Source: Buchnera aphidicola (Diuraphis noxia)
Lineage (GTDB): Bacteria > Pseudomonadota > Gammaproteobacteria > Enterobacterales > Enterobacteriaceae
Length of the DNA stretch: 64,000 nt
Assembly (NCBI RefSeq): GCF_001700895.1
Contig: NZ_CP013259.1
Coordinates: 496,001-560,000 of the forward strand
Direction: 5' to 3'
The notes below the pieces were generated by a model. The model searched no databases, was not told the origin of the DNA, and saw only the letters and a list, made by a program, of their open reading frames with translations. Position numbers and translations under genes: made by a program. Positions 19,939-30,661 of this stretch are shown here, piece after piece; positions within the stretch are counted from its first letter, which is position 1, and each line of letters opens with the position of its first letter.

Positions 19939-21258
19939 ATGAAATTTATTATGGAAAAAAATAAAGATTCAAGTCATCGTGTTACAATTAAAATTCTCAA
20001 TAAAATCATTAATAATGAAATTATGACAGAATTCATAAAAATTAGAAAAAAAACTAACATTAATGGATTTCGAAAAGGTAAAATACCTATTAAAATTATT
20101 AAAGAAAAACATGGTGAAAAAGTATATTATGATGTATTTAAAAAACTAATGCAAAAATTTTTTCATGATTTTATATATAAAGAAAAAATCAAAATCATTG
20201 GACATCCAAAGTATTATATGAATAAAAATCAAAATCAAAAACAAGAATATTTTGAATACTTTGTAATATATGAAAAATACCCAAAATTTGATATAAAACA
20301 ATTAAAATACTTAACAGCAAAAGAAATAATTGTAAATGTAACTGATAAAAATATTACTAACATTATAGAACAAAATGCATATGAACAACAAAATTGGGAA
20401 ACAGTCAATAAACCTATTAAAATGTATGATCGTATTACAGTTGAATATAATATTTATGATGAAAAAAACCAAAAAATAGAGAAATTTAATGTAAAAACAA
20501 TTCAATTTATTGTATTTAAAAATACATTATTTACTCAATTAAACGAAAGGGTGATTAATCATGTCGTCAATGACATTATATTTTTCAAAGTCAAATTTCA
20601 TCAATTTCATCCAGAAAAAGAATTACAAAACCAAGCAATATCATTTAAAATTAAAATAAAAAAAATTGAAAAATTAAAAGAAATAGATAATCAACATACA
20701 AAAGAAATCAAAAAATTTGATGCATCGGAATATAAAATTATAAAAAATAATCTTAATTATGAAATAACCAAAACAATTGAAGAATACCTGAAAAATCAAA
20801 TTTTGGACAACATACTAAAAAAAAATATTATAATAATACCAAAAATTTTATTGGAAGAAGAAGTTAATAAACTGTATGAAAAATATAAAATAAATTACAA
20901 AGAAAATAACCATAATATTTTAGAAAAAAGATATCATTATAATCTAAGAAAACAAGCAAAAAAGATACTATGCTTTAAAATAATTATAGAAAAAATTATT
21001 GTTGATAATAATTTAACTTCACACAAAAAGAACATAAAAGCACTCATTAAAAAAATTTCTTTAAATAAGAAAAAAGAATTAGAACTGATTGATTTGTACA
21101 ATAAAAACCATTATTTTAAAGATTTAATTCACAATTTGGATATAGAAACTCAAGCCATGTATTTACTTAAAAAGAAAGTGAACATCATTCAACAAGAATG
21201 GAACTTTGATCAATTTATAACTTTTAAATGGCAAACTAATCAAGAAGTTTTTCTGTAA
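19939..21258 (+). CDS. tig: Trigger factor with degenerate PPIase domain
   Basis: Trigger factor is the ribosome-bound chaperone at the peptide exit. The N-terminal ribosome-docking signature NGFRKGKIP (near residues 41-49) is kept, and the total is 439 residues (E. coli 432). The middle FKBP-type domain is present by length but has lost the signature MIPGFE; the corresponding place reads LFTQLNERV. Prolyl isomerase activity is therefore doubtful. The C-terminal arms are Lys/Asn rich. It heads the tig-clpP-clpX-lon order seen in E. coli. Confidence 0.92.
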   Translation: MKFIMEKNKDSSHRVTIKILNKIINNEIMTEFIKIRKKTNINGFRKGKIPIKIIKEKHGEKVYYDVFKKLMQKFFHDFIYKEKIKIIGHPKYYMNKNQNQKQEYFEYFVIYEKYPKFDIKQLKYLTAKEIIVNVTDKNITNIIEQNAYEQQNWETVNKPIKMYDRITVEYNIYDEKNQKIEKFNVKTIQFIVFKNTLFTQLNERVINHVVNDIIFFKVKFHQFHPEKELQNQAISFKIKIKKIEKLKEIDNQHTKEIKKFDASEYKIIKNNLNYEITKTIEEYLKNQILDNILKKNIIIIPKILLEEEVNKLYEKYKINYKENNHNILEKRYHYNLRKQAKKILCFKIIIEKIIVDNNLTSHKKNIKALIKKISLNKKKELELIDLYNKNHYFKDLIHNLDIETQAMYLLKKKVNIIQQEWNFDQFITFKWQTNQEVFL

Positions 21259-21384
21259 CATGATACTTATATAAATCTTCTATACATAATAATAAAAAAT
21301 TCTATTTTTATTCACTCATAAAAATTATTACATGATAAAATGTAATATTAATTTTTAAAAAATGAATATTTTTAGGAATAAAAA

Positions 21385-22002
21385 ATGTTATATACGACAA
21401 ATAAAAAAAATTTTTATACCACGTTGATTCCTATGGTAGTTGAAGAACATTCTAAAGGAGAACGTGCATATGATATATATTCAAGATTATTAAAAGAACG
21501 AATAATTTTTATTACTGGTAGTATTGAAGATACATTATCTAACAATGTCGTCGCTCAAATATTATTTTTAGAAGCTGAAAACCCGCAAAAAGATATCTTT
21601 TTATATATAAATTCTCCAGGAGGTGTTATCACATCAGGAATGTCTATTTATGATACAATGCAATTTGTTAAGCCAGATATTAATACTATTTGTATCGGTC
21701 AAGCATGTTCAATGGCTGCATTATTACTAGCATCTGGGTGTAAAGGAAAAAGATTTTCCTTACCTAATTCTAAAATCATGATTCATCAACCATTAGGTGG
21801 ATATCAAGGACAAGCTTCAGATATTGTTATTCATGCTAGAGAAATAGTACAAATGAAAAAAAAATTAAATCAATTAATGTCTTTTCATACTGGTCAAACT
21901 ATTAATAAAATTAATAAAGACACAGAACGTGATCATTTTTTATCAGCAGATGAATCAATGACATATGGTTTAATTGATGTTGTTTTAACCAAACGTCAAT
22001 AA
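21385..22002 (+). CDS. clpP: ATP-dependent Clp protease proteolytic subunit
   Basis: ClpP is the tetradecameric serine peptidase that degrades substrates delivered by ClpX. The catalytic Ser lies in [11 protein letters not shown] (near 108) and the His in [10 protein letters not shown] (near 133), with the Asp in the following part. The 205 residues match the family. An N-terminal propeptide precedes [20 protein letters not shown]. It lies 89 bases before clpX. Confidence 0.97.
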   Translation: MLYTTNKKNFYTTLIPMVVEEHSKGERAYDIYSRLLKERIIFITGSIEDTLSNNVVAQILFLEAENPQKDIFLYINSPGGVITSGMSIYDTMQFVKPDINTICIGQACSMAALLLASGCKGKRFSLPNSKIMIHQPLGGYQGQASDIVIHAREIVQMKKKLNQLMSFHTGQTINKINKDTERDHFLSADESMTYGLIDVVLTKRQ

Positions 22003-22091
22003 AAAATAAAATGAATGGATATACTTTAATTTCTTAAAAATTTATAGAATCTATTTACTCAAATAACAAAATACATAAAAGAGGTTAAAAA

Positions 22092-23378
22092 ATGACTGAC
22101 AAGAGTAAAGATGATTCTAAAAAATTCCTTATTTGCTCTTTTTGTGGAAAAAATCAAAAAGAAGTAAAAAAAATGATAGCTGGTCCAGCAGTATATATAT
22201 GTAATGAATGTGTTAATTTATGTCATAATATTATCAATAAAGAAATCAAACAAAAAAAAACAATAGAAACTGAAAATCAAATAAATTATTTACCTACACC
22301 TCATGAAATAAAACAACATCTCGATAATTACGTAATTGGACAAAATTACACAAAAAAAGTATTGTCTGTTGCAGTATATAATCATTACAAACGTTTACGT
22401 AATTTTAATAACAAATTAAATACAGTTGAATTAGGAAAAAGTAATATTTTATTAATAGGCCCAACTGGTAGTGGAAAAACATTATTAGCAGAAACACTCG
22501 CTAAACTATTAGATGTTCCATTTGTAATTGCAGATGCAACAAGTCTTACAGAAGCTGGATATGTAGGAGAAGACGTAGAGAATATCATACAAAAACTACT
22601 ACAAAAATGTAAAAATAATGTAAAAAAAGCAGAGTTAGGTATTATTTACATAGATGAAATAGATAAAATAGCAAGAAAATCTGATAATGTCTCTATTACT
22701 AGAGATGTATCTGGAGAAGGAGTTCAGCAAGCTTTATTAAAATTAATTGAAGGAACTCTAGCAGCTGTTCCTCCTCAAGGCGGACGAAAACATCCTCAAC
22801 AAGAATTTTTACACGTTAATACTTCAAATATCCTATTTATATGTGCTGGTGCATTTTCAGGTTTATCAAAAATAGTTTCTAAAAGACTTAATATAAGAAC
22901 AAAAATTGGTTTTAATGCTGTTGTTAAAAGAAATAAAAAAACAATTTCAGATAATACAATACTAAAAAAAGTACAACCTACAGATTTAATAAAATTTGGA
23001 TTAATTCCTGAATTTATCGGTCGTTTACCAATCATTGCAATTTTAAATGAACTGAATGAAGATGCATTGGTCAAAATATTATGTGAACCAAAAAATGCTT
23101 TAATTAAACAATATCAAACTTTATTTAATCTAGAAAATGTACAATTAGAATTTGATAAAAAATCAATTATAACTATTGCAAAAAAAGCAATGAAGAAACA
23201 AACTGGTGCTAGAGGACTAAGATCTATTATTGAAAATATTTTACTTGATATAATGTATCATTTACCATCTATGATTAATATAGAAAAAATACTTATTAAT
23301 GAAGAAACAGTGAACAAATCTTCAGCACCAAAAATCATATATGGAAAAAACAAATCAAAAAAAGCATCAGGTGAATAA
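22092..23378 (+). CDS. clpX: ATP-dependent Clp protease ATP-binding subunit ClpX
   Basis: ClpX is the AAA+ unfoldase of ClpXP. An N-terminal four-Cys zinc domain ([14 protein letters not shown]) is followed by Walker A GPTGSGKT, pore-loop GYVGED, Walker B IYIDEID, the ClpP-docking IGF loop (KIGFNAV), and the arginine finger region EFIGRLP. The 428 residues (E. coli 424) appear complete. A ribosome-binding site AGAGG precedes the start. Codon use is like its neighbours. Confidence 0.97.
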   Translation: MTDKSKDDSKKFLICSFCGKNQKEVKKMIAGPAVYICNECVNLCHNIINKEIKQKKTIETENQINYLPTPHEIKQHLDNYVIGQNYTKKVLSVAVYNHYKRLRNFNNKLNTVELGKSNILLIGPTGSGKTLLAETLAKLLDVPFVIADATSLTEAGYVGEDVENIIQKLLQKCKNNVKKAELGIIYIDEIDKIARKSDNVSITRDVSGEGVQQALLKLIEGTLAAVPPQGGRKHPQQEFLHVNTSNILFICAGAFSGLSKIVSKRLNIRTKIGFNAVVKRNKKTISDNTILKKVQPTDLIKFGLIPEFIGRLPIIAILNELNEDALVKILCEPKNALIKQYQTLFNLENVQLEFDKKSIITIAKKAMKKQTGARGLRSIIENILLDIMYHLPSMINIEKILINEETVNKSSAPKIIYGKNKSKKASGE

Positions 23379-23441
23379 AAAAAAATAAACATCTGATGAT
23401 CTACAAAAGTAATTCTTTGTTGTTTTATCAAACGCTTAGCG

Positions 23442-23468
23442 CTTAATATTAAGTTATCATCCCGATAT
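23442..23468 (+). promoter_or_regulatory. Putative sigma-32 heat-shock promoter of lon
   Basis: CTTAATA (23442-23448) and CCCGATAT (23461-23468), 12 bases apart, resemble the sigma-32 elements CTTGAAA and CCCCATNT. They lie about 95 bases before lon, where E. coli has its heat-shock promoter. The leader just before the ATG (AAGAGAGATTTCTATG) also resembles E. coli lon. A palindrome CTTAATATTAAG overlaps the -35. The assignment rests on position and consensus only. Confidence 0.45.
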
Positions 23469-23561
23469 AATTTAGCTAATTTATAATATAACTGTATGTT
23501 TTATTTTCTTTTCAGTTTGTAAACAATAGATAGCAGGAAATTCAACATAAGAGAGATTTCT

Positions 23562-25895
23562 ATGAATTCTGAGCGTTCTGAACGCGTTAAACTCCCAGTA
23601 TTACCATTAAGAGATGTAGTTATATATCCTTATATGGTAATTCCATTATTTGTGGGTCGTAAAAAATCGATTAAATGCATAGAAAACTCTATGAATAACG
23701 ATAAAAAAATTATGTTAATTGCTCAGAAAGAAGCATCTAAAGACGAACCCACTAAAAATGATTTATTTACTGTAGGAACTATTAGTTTAATTTTACAAAT
23801 GCTAAAATTACCAGATGGTACAGTAAAGGTATTAGTTGAAGGATTACAACGAGCTTGCATTATAAATTTAACTAATAATGAACATCATTTCATTGCAGAA
23901 GTTGAACTAATTGTTACACCTACTATTTCAGAAAAAGAACAAAAAATATTAATGCGTACAACCATTAATCAATTTGAATCTTATATTAAATTAAATAAAA
24001 AAATTCCATCAGAAATTTTAAATACTTTAAATAATATTAAAAATTCTGAAAAATTAGCAGATACGATCGCTGCCCATATGCCATTAAAATTGACTGATAA
24101 ACAATCAATTCTAGAAATACGTAATATCAATGAAAGATTAGAATTTTTAATGGCAATCATGGAATCTGAAATAGATTTATTACAAGTAGAAAAAAGAATT
24201 AGAAATCGTGTTAAAAAGCAAATGGAAAAAAGTCAAAGAGAATATTATTTAAATGAACAAATTAAAGCGATTCAAAAAGAACTTGGTGACATGGATGAAA
24301 TCCTAGATGAAAATAAAATTTTAAAAAATAAAATAAAAAAATCAAAAATGCCTAAAGAAGCAAAAGAAAAAACAGAATCAGAACTGCAAAAATTAAAAAT
24401 GATGTCACCAATGTCTGCAGAAGCAACAGTCGTACGTAGTTATATTGATTGGATGATACAAATACCTTGGAATTTGAGAACAAAAACGAAAAAAAATATT
24501 GAAAAAGCAAAAAAAATTCTTGATATTGATCATTTTGGACTTGAAAAAGTAAAAGACAGAATCTTAGAATATTTAGCAGTACAAAGTAGAAAAAAGAAAG
24601 TCAACGGTCCTATTCTATGTTTAATTGGACCTCCAGGAGTGGGAAAAACATCATTAGGTAAATCTATTGCGAGATCTACAGGTAGAAAATACGTAAGAAT
24701 GGCTTTAGGAGGAATAAGAGATGAAGCAGAAATTAGAGGCCATAGACGTACTTACATAGGTTCTATGCCTGGAAAATTAATTCAAAAAATGGTCAAGGTA
24801 AAAGTTAAAAACCCTTTGTTTTTACTAGATGAGATTGATAAAATGTCTTGTGATATAAGGGTAGATCCAGCCTCTGCGTTATTAGAAGTATTAGATCCAG
24901 AACAAAATTGTGCGTTTAATGATCATTATTTAGAAGTAGATTACGATCTTTCAGATGTAATGTTTGTTGCTACATCAAATTCTATGAATATACCTGCTCC
25001 ACTACTTGATCGCATGGAAATTATTCGTCTATCTGGTTATACTGAAAATGAAAAATTAAACATAGCTAAACGATATTTATATCCAAAGCAAATGGAAAGA
25101 AATGCTCTAAAAAAGAATGAGTTAACAATTACTGATTGTGCAATTATAAATATCATTCAATATTATACTCGTGAAGCAGGAGTTCGAAATTTAGAACGCG
25201 AAATTTCTAAAATATGCCGAAAAACTGTTAAAGATTTAACTTTAAATAAATCTTTAAAGAATATTGAAATAAGTAGTCACAATATAAAAAAATATTTAGG
25301 GATAAAACGTTATGATTATGGAAAAATGTATAATCACAACCAAATTGGACAAGTTATTGGATTAGCGTGGACAGAAGTAGGTGGCGAACTTTTAACTATT
25401 GAAACAGCCTGCGTTTCCGGTAAGGGCAAGTTAAATTATACAGGTTCTTTAGGTGAGGTTATGCAAGAATCTATTCAAGCGGCTCTAACAGTAGTTCGAT
25501 CTCAAGCTAATCAATTAGGTATAAAACAAGATTTTTATGAAAAACATGATATTCATGTCCATGTTCCTGAAGGAGCGACTCCAAAAGATGGACCAAGTGC
25601 AGGTATAGCAATGTGTACGGCTATAGTTTCATCTTTAACAAAAAATCCTGTAAAATCTAATGTTGCAATGACTGGAGAAATTACGTTACGTGGACAAGTA
25701 CTACCTATTGGTGGATTAAAAGAAAAATTATTAGCTGCTCATAGGGGTGGAATAAACACAGTAATAATACCATATGAAAACAAACGTAATGTAGAAGAAA
25801 TACCTAAAAATATTATTCAAGGATTAACAATACATCCAGTAAAAAATATTCAAGAGGTATTAAATTTAGCACTAGAAAATAAACCTTATAATTAA
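23562..25895 (+). CDS. lon: ATP-dependent protease Lon
   Basis: Lon is the AAA+ serine protease that removes damaged and regulatory proteins. The 777 residues (E. coli 784) run as: N-terminal substrate domain (PVLPLRDVVIYP), Walker A GPPGVGKTS, Walker B FLLDEID, and C-terminal peptidase with catalytic Ser in PKDGPSAG and catalytic Lys in GGLKEKLLAA. It lies after clpX and is followed by a clear terminator. hupB, which follows lon in E. coli, is missing. Confidence 0.98.
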   Translation: MNSERSERVKLPVLPLRDVVIYPYMVIPLFVGRKKSIKCIENSMNNDKKIMLIAQKEASKDEPTKNDLFTVGTISLILQMLKLPDGTVKVLVEGLQRACIINLTNNEHHFIAEVELIVTPTISEKEQKILMRTTINQFESYIKLNKKIPSEILNTLNNIKNSEKLADTIAAHMPLKLTDKQSILEIRNINERLEFLMAIMESEIDLLQVEKRIRNRVKKQMEKSQREYYLNEQIKAIQKELGDMDEILDENKILKNKIKKSKMPKEAKEKTESELQKLKMMSPMSAEATVVRSYIDWMIQIPWNLRTKTKKNIEKAKKILDIDHFGLEKVKDRILEYLAVQSRKKKVNGPILCLIGPPGVGKTSLGKSIARSTGRKYVRMALGGIRDEAEIRGHRRTYIGSMPGKLIQKMVKVKVKNPLFLLDEIDKMSCDIRVDPASALLEVLDPEQNCAFNDHYLEVDYDLSDVMFVATSNSMNIPAPLLDRMEIIRLSGYTENEKLNIAKRYLYPKQMERNALKKNELTITDCAIINIIQYYTREAGVRNLEREISKICRKTVKDLTLNKSLKNIEISSHNIKKYLGIKRYDYGKMYNHNQIGQVIGLAWTEVGGELLTIETACVSGKGKLNYTGSLGEVMQESIQAALTVVRSQANQLGIKQDFYEKHDIHVHVPEGATPKDGPSAGIAMCTAIVSSLTKNPVKSNVAMTGEITLRGQVLPIGGLKEKLLAAHRGGINTVIIPYENKRNVEEIPKNIIQGLTIHPVKNIQEVLNLALENKPYN

Positions 25896-25935
25896 AATTA
25901 ATAAAGAATAATATTATCAAACTAAAATAAAGTTT

Positions 25936-25964
25936 GGCTGACAACGAAACGTCAGCCTTTTATT
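25936..25964 (+). terminator. Rho-independent terminator of lon
   Basis: GGCTGAC (25936-25942) pairs with GTCAGCC (25951-25957) around an 8-base loop, followed by TTTTATT. It is the clearest intrinsic terminator in the window, 40 bases after the lon stop. Confidence 0.85.
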
Positions 25965-26025
25965 AAAAATTTAAAGTTATTTTTTTATATTACCTAATAT
26001 TGAAAATGTTTAGGATTGTTATATT

Positions 26026-27870
26026 ATGACAAAATATTTAAAATTACGATCAAATCGTATAATAATTAAATGTATTTTAGGCATTATTATTTTATCTTTA
26101 ATACTTACTACAATAAATAGTTATAGTAATCAAAATTTTGAAAAATATGTAGCAATAGTTAATGGTGAAAAAATTAGTCTCAACACATTTCAAAATATGT
26201 ATTTGATTGAAAAAGAAAAACAGAAAAAAATATTAGGAAAAAAATTTTTTGCATTAAATAAAAACAAACAATTCATCCAAGCAACATATAATTATGTTTT
26301 ATCTCAACTTATTAATAATATACTTCTAGAACAATATGCAAGCAAAATAAATTTAGACATTAATGATAATAAAGTTAAAAAAATGATATTAAATTCTAGT
26401 TTATTTGAAAAAAATCAAAAATTCAATGAAGCAAAATACTTTGATTACTTAACATCTATTAACTTAACTCATCATGAATATATAAATTTAATTAAAAAAA
26501 AATTAAATACTGAATACTTCATCAATACTATTACTAATAGTAATTTTGTTTTAGACGAAGAAAAAGAAAATTTAATAAAATTATTATCGCAGAAAAGAAG
26601 AATTAAAAAAGCCATTCTAGATCCTGTTTCGTTTGTAAATAAACAAAAAATTTCTGATTCAGAATCATATGATTATTTTTATAAAAATAAAAATAATTTT
26701 TATATTCCAGAACAATTTAAAGTTGAATTTGTGCAAATAAAATTAAATGATTTTAAAACACAATGTAATGATCAAGAAATCACTCAATGGTATGAAAAAA
26801 ATATTAAACAATATTCCACTAAAGAACAACACAGATATAGTATTATACAAGTCAAAGAAAAAAACCATGCATTATCAATATTACATCGATTAGATAACAA
26901 TGAAGATTTTTCAAAAATAGCTAAAGAAGAATCTATAGATCCAATTTCATCTAAAAATGGTGGAGATATAGGGTGGATATATGTCGATTTAATGTCAGAA
27001 GAAATCAAAAAAGCTAATTTAAATCAAAATAATCAAATATCTAATATAATTCCATTTCATGATCAATTTTTGATTATTAAGCTCAATGAAATTAAAAAAA
27101 GTGAACAAAAAAAATTAAGTGAAGTATATAATAAGATTAAACAAGAAATAGAAACGAAAAAATCTATTGATTTATACGATAAAATTCAAAAAAAAATCTC
27201 TAGTGATTTAGATAAAAATAACAAGCAATTTAATATAATCCTTAAAGAAAATAACTTAACTTCTCAAGAAACTGATTGGTTTGATAAAAATTCAATACCG
27301 AAAAAATTAAATTTCCCTAAATTGAGAAAAATAATTTTTAATAAAAAAATACAATCATATCCACATTTTATTATTTTAAACAACAATCAATCATTTTTTA
27401 TAAACATCAAAGATGTTAAAAATAAAAAAATGCAAACTTTTAAAGATGTAAAAAATATAATAATAGAAAAATTAAAATTGATGAAATCAATAAATGAAAC
27501 AAAGACATTATCAAAAAAAATTATTTCTGAATTAAAAACAGGTCGTACAAATTTATTTAAAAAATTTAATCTTTCTTTCGACAATCCAGAATCTATATCT
27601 CGTTATGATTCAAATTCCATGACATCAACAGTTTTTTCTTTACCACATCCAAAAGATGGAAAAAAAATATATTTTTTACATAAGGATAAAAATAAAAAAT
27701 TTTTTATTGTTTTGCTCGATAAAATTTATAATGAGAAATTTTCTCAGAAAGAAAAAAATGTTGTTCATGAATATTTGGAAAAAAATTTCATTGAAATGAT
27801 ATTCGATGCTATTCTCAAAAACTTGCATGAAAAATCAATAATTAAATATGAAAATATAGAAATAATATAA
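26026..27870 (+). CDS. ppiD: Periplasmic folding chaperone PpiD
   Basis: PpiD is an inner-membrane-anchored periplasmic chaperone at the Sec translocon. One N-terminal membrane helix (about residues 13-32) is followed by a SurA-like region and a parvulin domain (about 260-355: HRYSIIQV, GGDIGW). The 614 residues compare with 623 in E. coli. E. coli PpiD is thought to have little isomerase activity. With SecY and trigger factor encoded here, it fits the protein export set. Low-complexity Lys/Asn runs fill the C-terminal half. Confidence 0.92.
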   Translation: MTKYLKLRSNRIIIKCILGIIILSLILTTINSYSNQNFEKYVAIVNGEKISLNTFQNMYLIEKEKQKKILGKKFFALNKNKQFIQATYNYVLSQLINNILLEQYASKINLDINDNKVKKMILNSSLFEKNQKFNEAKYFDYLTSINLTHHEYINLIKKKLNTEYFINTITNSNFVLDEEKENLIKLLSQKRRIKKAILDPVSFVNKQKISDSESYDYFYKNKNNFYIPEQFKVEFVQIKLNDFKTQCNDQEITQWYEKNIKQYSTKEQHRYSIIQVKEKNHALSILHRLDNNEDFSKIAKEESIDPISSKNGGDIGWIYVDLMSEEIKKANLNQNNQISNIIPFHDQFLIIKLNEIKKSEQKKLSEVYNKIKQEIETKKSIDLYDKIQKKISSDLDKNNKQFNIILKENNLTSQETDWFDKNSIPKKLNFPKLRKIIFNKKIQSYPHFIILNNNQSFFINIKDVKNKKMQTFKDVKNIIIEKLKLMKSINETKTLSKKIISELKTGRTNLFKKFNLSFDNPESISRYDSNSMTSTVFSLPHPKDGKKIYFLHKDKNKKFFIVLLDKIYNEKFSQKEKNVVHEYLEKNFIEMIFDAILKNLHEKSIIKYENIEII

Positions 27871-27951
27871 CTTTATATTTATACTTATTACATATTTTTT
27901 TTATTAAAAAAAATAATTTTTAAAAATTTAATTTGTATATAATAAGATATA

Positions 27952-28647
27952 TTATTTTAATTTCATTTTTTCTTTCATACTTTTCATATAATAAGAATTA
28001 TTTTCTTTCCATTTATCAAATCCTTTTTTACGTATGATACATGCTTGACATTTACTACAACCTCTTCCTTTAATTCCGTTATAACAAGTCACTGTATCAG
28101 TTAAAATAACATCAATAATATTGCAATAATCTGATAAAGCCCATATTTCTGATTTATTAAGATTAATTAAAGGTGTCATAAAACTAATATTATAATTCAT
28201 ACCTATTCTAATAACATGATTCATACTTTTAATAAATTCATTTTTACAATCTGGATAACCAGAAAAATCAATTTCATTTACACCTAAAATTACTGATGTA
28301 ATTTTATTAGTATAAGCATATATAGAAGATAAAGTTAAAAATAAAATATTACGGCCAGGTACAAATGTACTTGGAAAAGAATTATCTAATGGATGATTAT
28401 TGTAAACAGAAATCTCTTTATTTGTTAAACTACTGATAGATATCTTTTGTAAAAATTTAAGATTTAAAATATTATGATGTTTTATTCCTAATTTTTTTGC
28501 AATGATAAGAGCAGCATTAATTTCTGATTTATGCAATTGATTATAATCAAAAGTTATACAATGAATTTCTTGATATATACGAGTATAATAAGCTAAACAA
28601 GTTGTTGAATCTTGTCCACCACTTAAAATCATTAAAGCTTTTTTCAT
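27952..28647 (-). CDS. queC: 7-cyano-7-deazaguanine synthase QueC
   Basis: QueC converts 7-carboxy-7-deazaguanine to preQ0 with ATP and ammonia, on the way to queuosine in tRNA. A PP-loop SGGQDSTT lies at residues 9-16. A C-terminal zinc site is formed by Cys in CYNGIKGRGCSKCQAC. The 231 residues match E. coli. It converges on ppiD (81 bases) and diverges from mdlA; the 244-base gap to mdlA holds no gene. Confidence 0.95.
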   Translation of the reverse strand: MKKALMILSGGQDSTTCLAYYTRIYQEIHCITFDYNQLHKSEINAALIIAKKLGIKHHNILNLKFLQKISISSLTNKEISVYNNHPLDNSFPSTFVPGRNILFLTLSSIYAYTNKITSVILGVNEIDFSGYPDCKNEFIKSMNHVIRIGMNYNISFMTPLINLNKSEIWALSDYCNIIDVILTDTVTCYNGIKGRGCSKCQACIIRKKGFDKWKENNSYYMKSMKEKMKLK

Positions 28648-28891
28648 GTTGTTTATTAGTCATGATTATTGAAAATTTATATTTTTTGAAAAAATTACTA
28701 AAATATAGTATAAAGTTTTTCTAAAAATTGATTTTTATATCTAATATAAATAAAAATATTTCTGAGAAGAATATTTTTATATGTTATCACATAAAATACA
28801 CTTATTTAAGTTAAAAATTTTTATGAATAACATAAAAATAATTTTTATTCTTAAAAAACGTACATTAAAAATTTAACTTTTAGGACTTTTT

Positions 28892-30637
28892 GTGAAATTA
28901 TTTAATCAATTAAGATGGTTTTTTATAAGGGAATGGAAAAGATATTTAGGAGCAATTTTATTATTGATAATAATTTCTATTTTACAATTATTACCACCTA
29001 AAATAGTTGGTATTTTGATAGATTTAATTATCAAAGAAAAAATGCATGGTTTAGATATATTACCTTGGATTTCTATTATATTACTAATAGCTTTTGTTAT
29101 TTACATATTGAGATATTTATGGAGAATATTATTATTTGGGGCTTCATATCGATTAGCTACAGAACTTCGAGTACAATTTTATTCCTATCTCAGCAAACAA
29201 AGTCAAAAATTTTTTTTAAATAACAGAACGGGAGATTTAATGGCTAGAGCTACTAACGATGTTGATCGGGTAGTTTTTGCTGCAGGAGAGGGAGTTTTAA
29301 CTTTAATAGATTCGTTGTTTATGGGTTTTTCTGTGTTAATAATAATGAGTACGCAAATTAGTTTTATATTAACAATAATCTCGTTGATTCCTATGCCCAT
29401 CATGGCAATTTTAATAAAAAAATATGGAAAAGAATTACATGAAACATTTCGTCATGCTCAAGCTGCTTTTTCTTTATTAAATAATCAAACTCAAGAAATT
29501 TTAACTAGTATTAGAATGATAAAAGCATTTGGTTTAGAAAAATATCAATTGAATAAATTTAATTTAATTGTGACTAACACTGGCAAAAAAAACATGGAAG
29601 TCGCAAAAATAGATGCGCGTTTTGATCCAGTAATTTATCTATCAGTTGCTTTTTCTAATTTATTAGCTGTTATAGAAGGAGGTTATTTACTGTGGAATAA
29701 TAAAATTACTATAGGACAACTTACTAGTTTTATCATGTATTTGGGACTAATGATTTGGCCTATGCTAGCGCTAGCATGGATGTTTAATATAGTTGAAAGA
29801 GGTAGCGCTGCTTGGGAGAGAATATATTCTATTATTAACAAAGAATTATATATCAAAGATGGAAATAAAAACATCCCAGATTCATTTGGTATATTACTTG
29901 TTAATATTAAACAATTTTGTTATCCACAACATAAAATTCCATCGTTAAAAAACATAAATCTTATTTTAAAACCAGGAAAAACATTAGGTATATGTGGACC
30001 GACTGGGTCTGGAAAAAGTACATTATTGAAATTAATTCAACGAGAATTTAATATTAAAAAAGGAGAAATATATTATCATTCTATATCATTATCAGAATTA
30101 AAAATCAATGATTGGAGAAAACGTATTGCTGTTGTAAATCAAAATCCTTTTTTATTTTCCGAAAGTATTAATAATAATATTGCATTAGGAAAACCCAATG
30201 CATCTCAAAAAGAGATTGAAGAAGCATCTAAATTAGCAGATATACATAAAGATATAATTACTTTTCCAAACGGGTATAACACAAAAATTGGCGAACGTGG
30301 TGTTATGTTATCAGGTGGTCAAAAACAGCGTATTGCTATAGCTCGTGCATTATTATTAAATACTGAAATATTAATTTTAGACGATGCGTTATCTGCTGTT
30401 GATAGTCAAACAGAATATAATATATTAAATAATATTAATCAATGGAAAAAAAATGGACATTCCTTGATTATTACAGCACATCGTTTATCTGCATTAGTTG
30501 ATTCAGATGAAATTATAGTAATCAAAAATGGCTCCATTATACAACGAGGAACTCACTTAAAATTAACTAAAGAAAAAAATTGGTATCAATCTATGTATTC
30601 GTATCAAAAATTAGAAATAGAACTTGAAGATAATTAA
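28892..30637 (+). CDS. mdlA: Multidrug-resistance-like ABC transporter half MdlA
   Basis: MdlA is an ABC exporter half: six N-terminal membrane helices then an ATPase domain with Walker [10 protein letters not shown], signature LSGGQKQR and Walker [13 protein letters not shown]. It very probably forms a heterodimer with MdlB. The GTG start is placed by match to the E. coli N-terminus (REWKRYLGA). The 581 residues are complete apart from the short E. coli C-terminal tail. The substrate is unknown; Buchnera keeps few exporters. Confidence 0.94.
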   Translation: MKLFNQLRWFFIREWKRYLGAILLLIIISILQLLPPKIVGILIDLIIKEKMHGLDILPWISIILLIAFVIYILRYLWRILLFGASYRLATELRVQFYSYLSKQSQKFFLNNRTGDLMARATNDVDRVVFAAGEGVLTLIDSLFMGFSVLIIMSTQISFILTIISLIPMPIMAILIKKYGKELHETFRHAQAAFSLLNNQTQEILTSIRMIKAFGLEKYQLNKFNLIVTNTGKKNMEVAKIDARFDPVIYLSVAFSNLLAVIEGGYLLWNNKITIGQLTSFIMYLGLMIWPMLALAWMFNIVERGSAAWERIYSIINKELYIKDGNKNIPDSFGILLVNIKQFCYPQHKIPSLKNINLILKPGKTLGICGPTGSGKSTLLKLIQREFNIKKGEIYYHSISLSELKINDWRKRIAVVNQNPFLFSESINNNIALGKPNASQKEIEEASKLADIHKDIITFPNGYNTKIGERGVMLSGGQKQRIAIARALLLNTEILILDDALSAVDSQTEYNILNNINQWKKNGHSLIITAHRLSALVDSDEIIVIKNGSIIQRGTHLKLTKEKNWYQSMYSYQKLEIELEDN

Positions 30638-30661
30638 AAAAAACAGGTGAAAATTTATAGC

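Noticed and set aside
23364..23398. CATCAGGTG/CATCTGATG repeat at the clpX end as a terminator
   Set aside because: The loop is long, one pair is G-U, and no T-tract follows; clpX may well read on into lon.
25896..26025. hupB remnant between lon and ppiD
   Set aside because: Only 130 bases, with a clean terminator and no HU-like residues; hupB is simply absent here.
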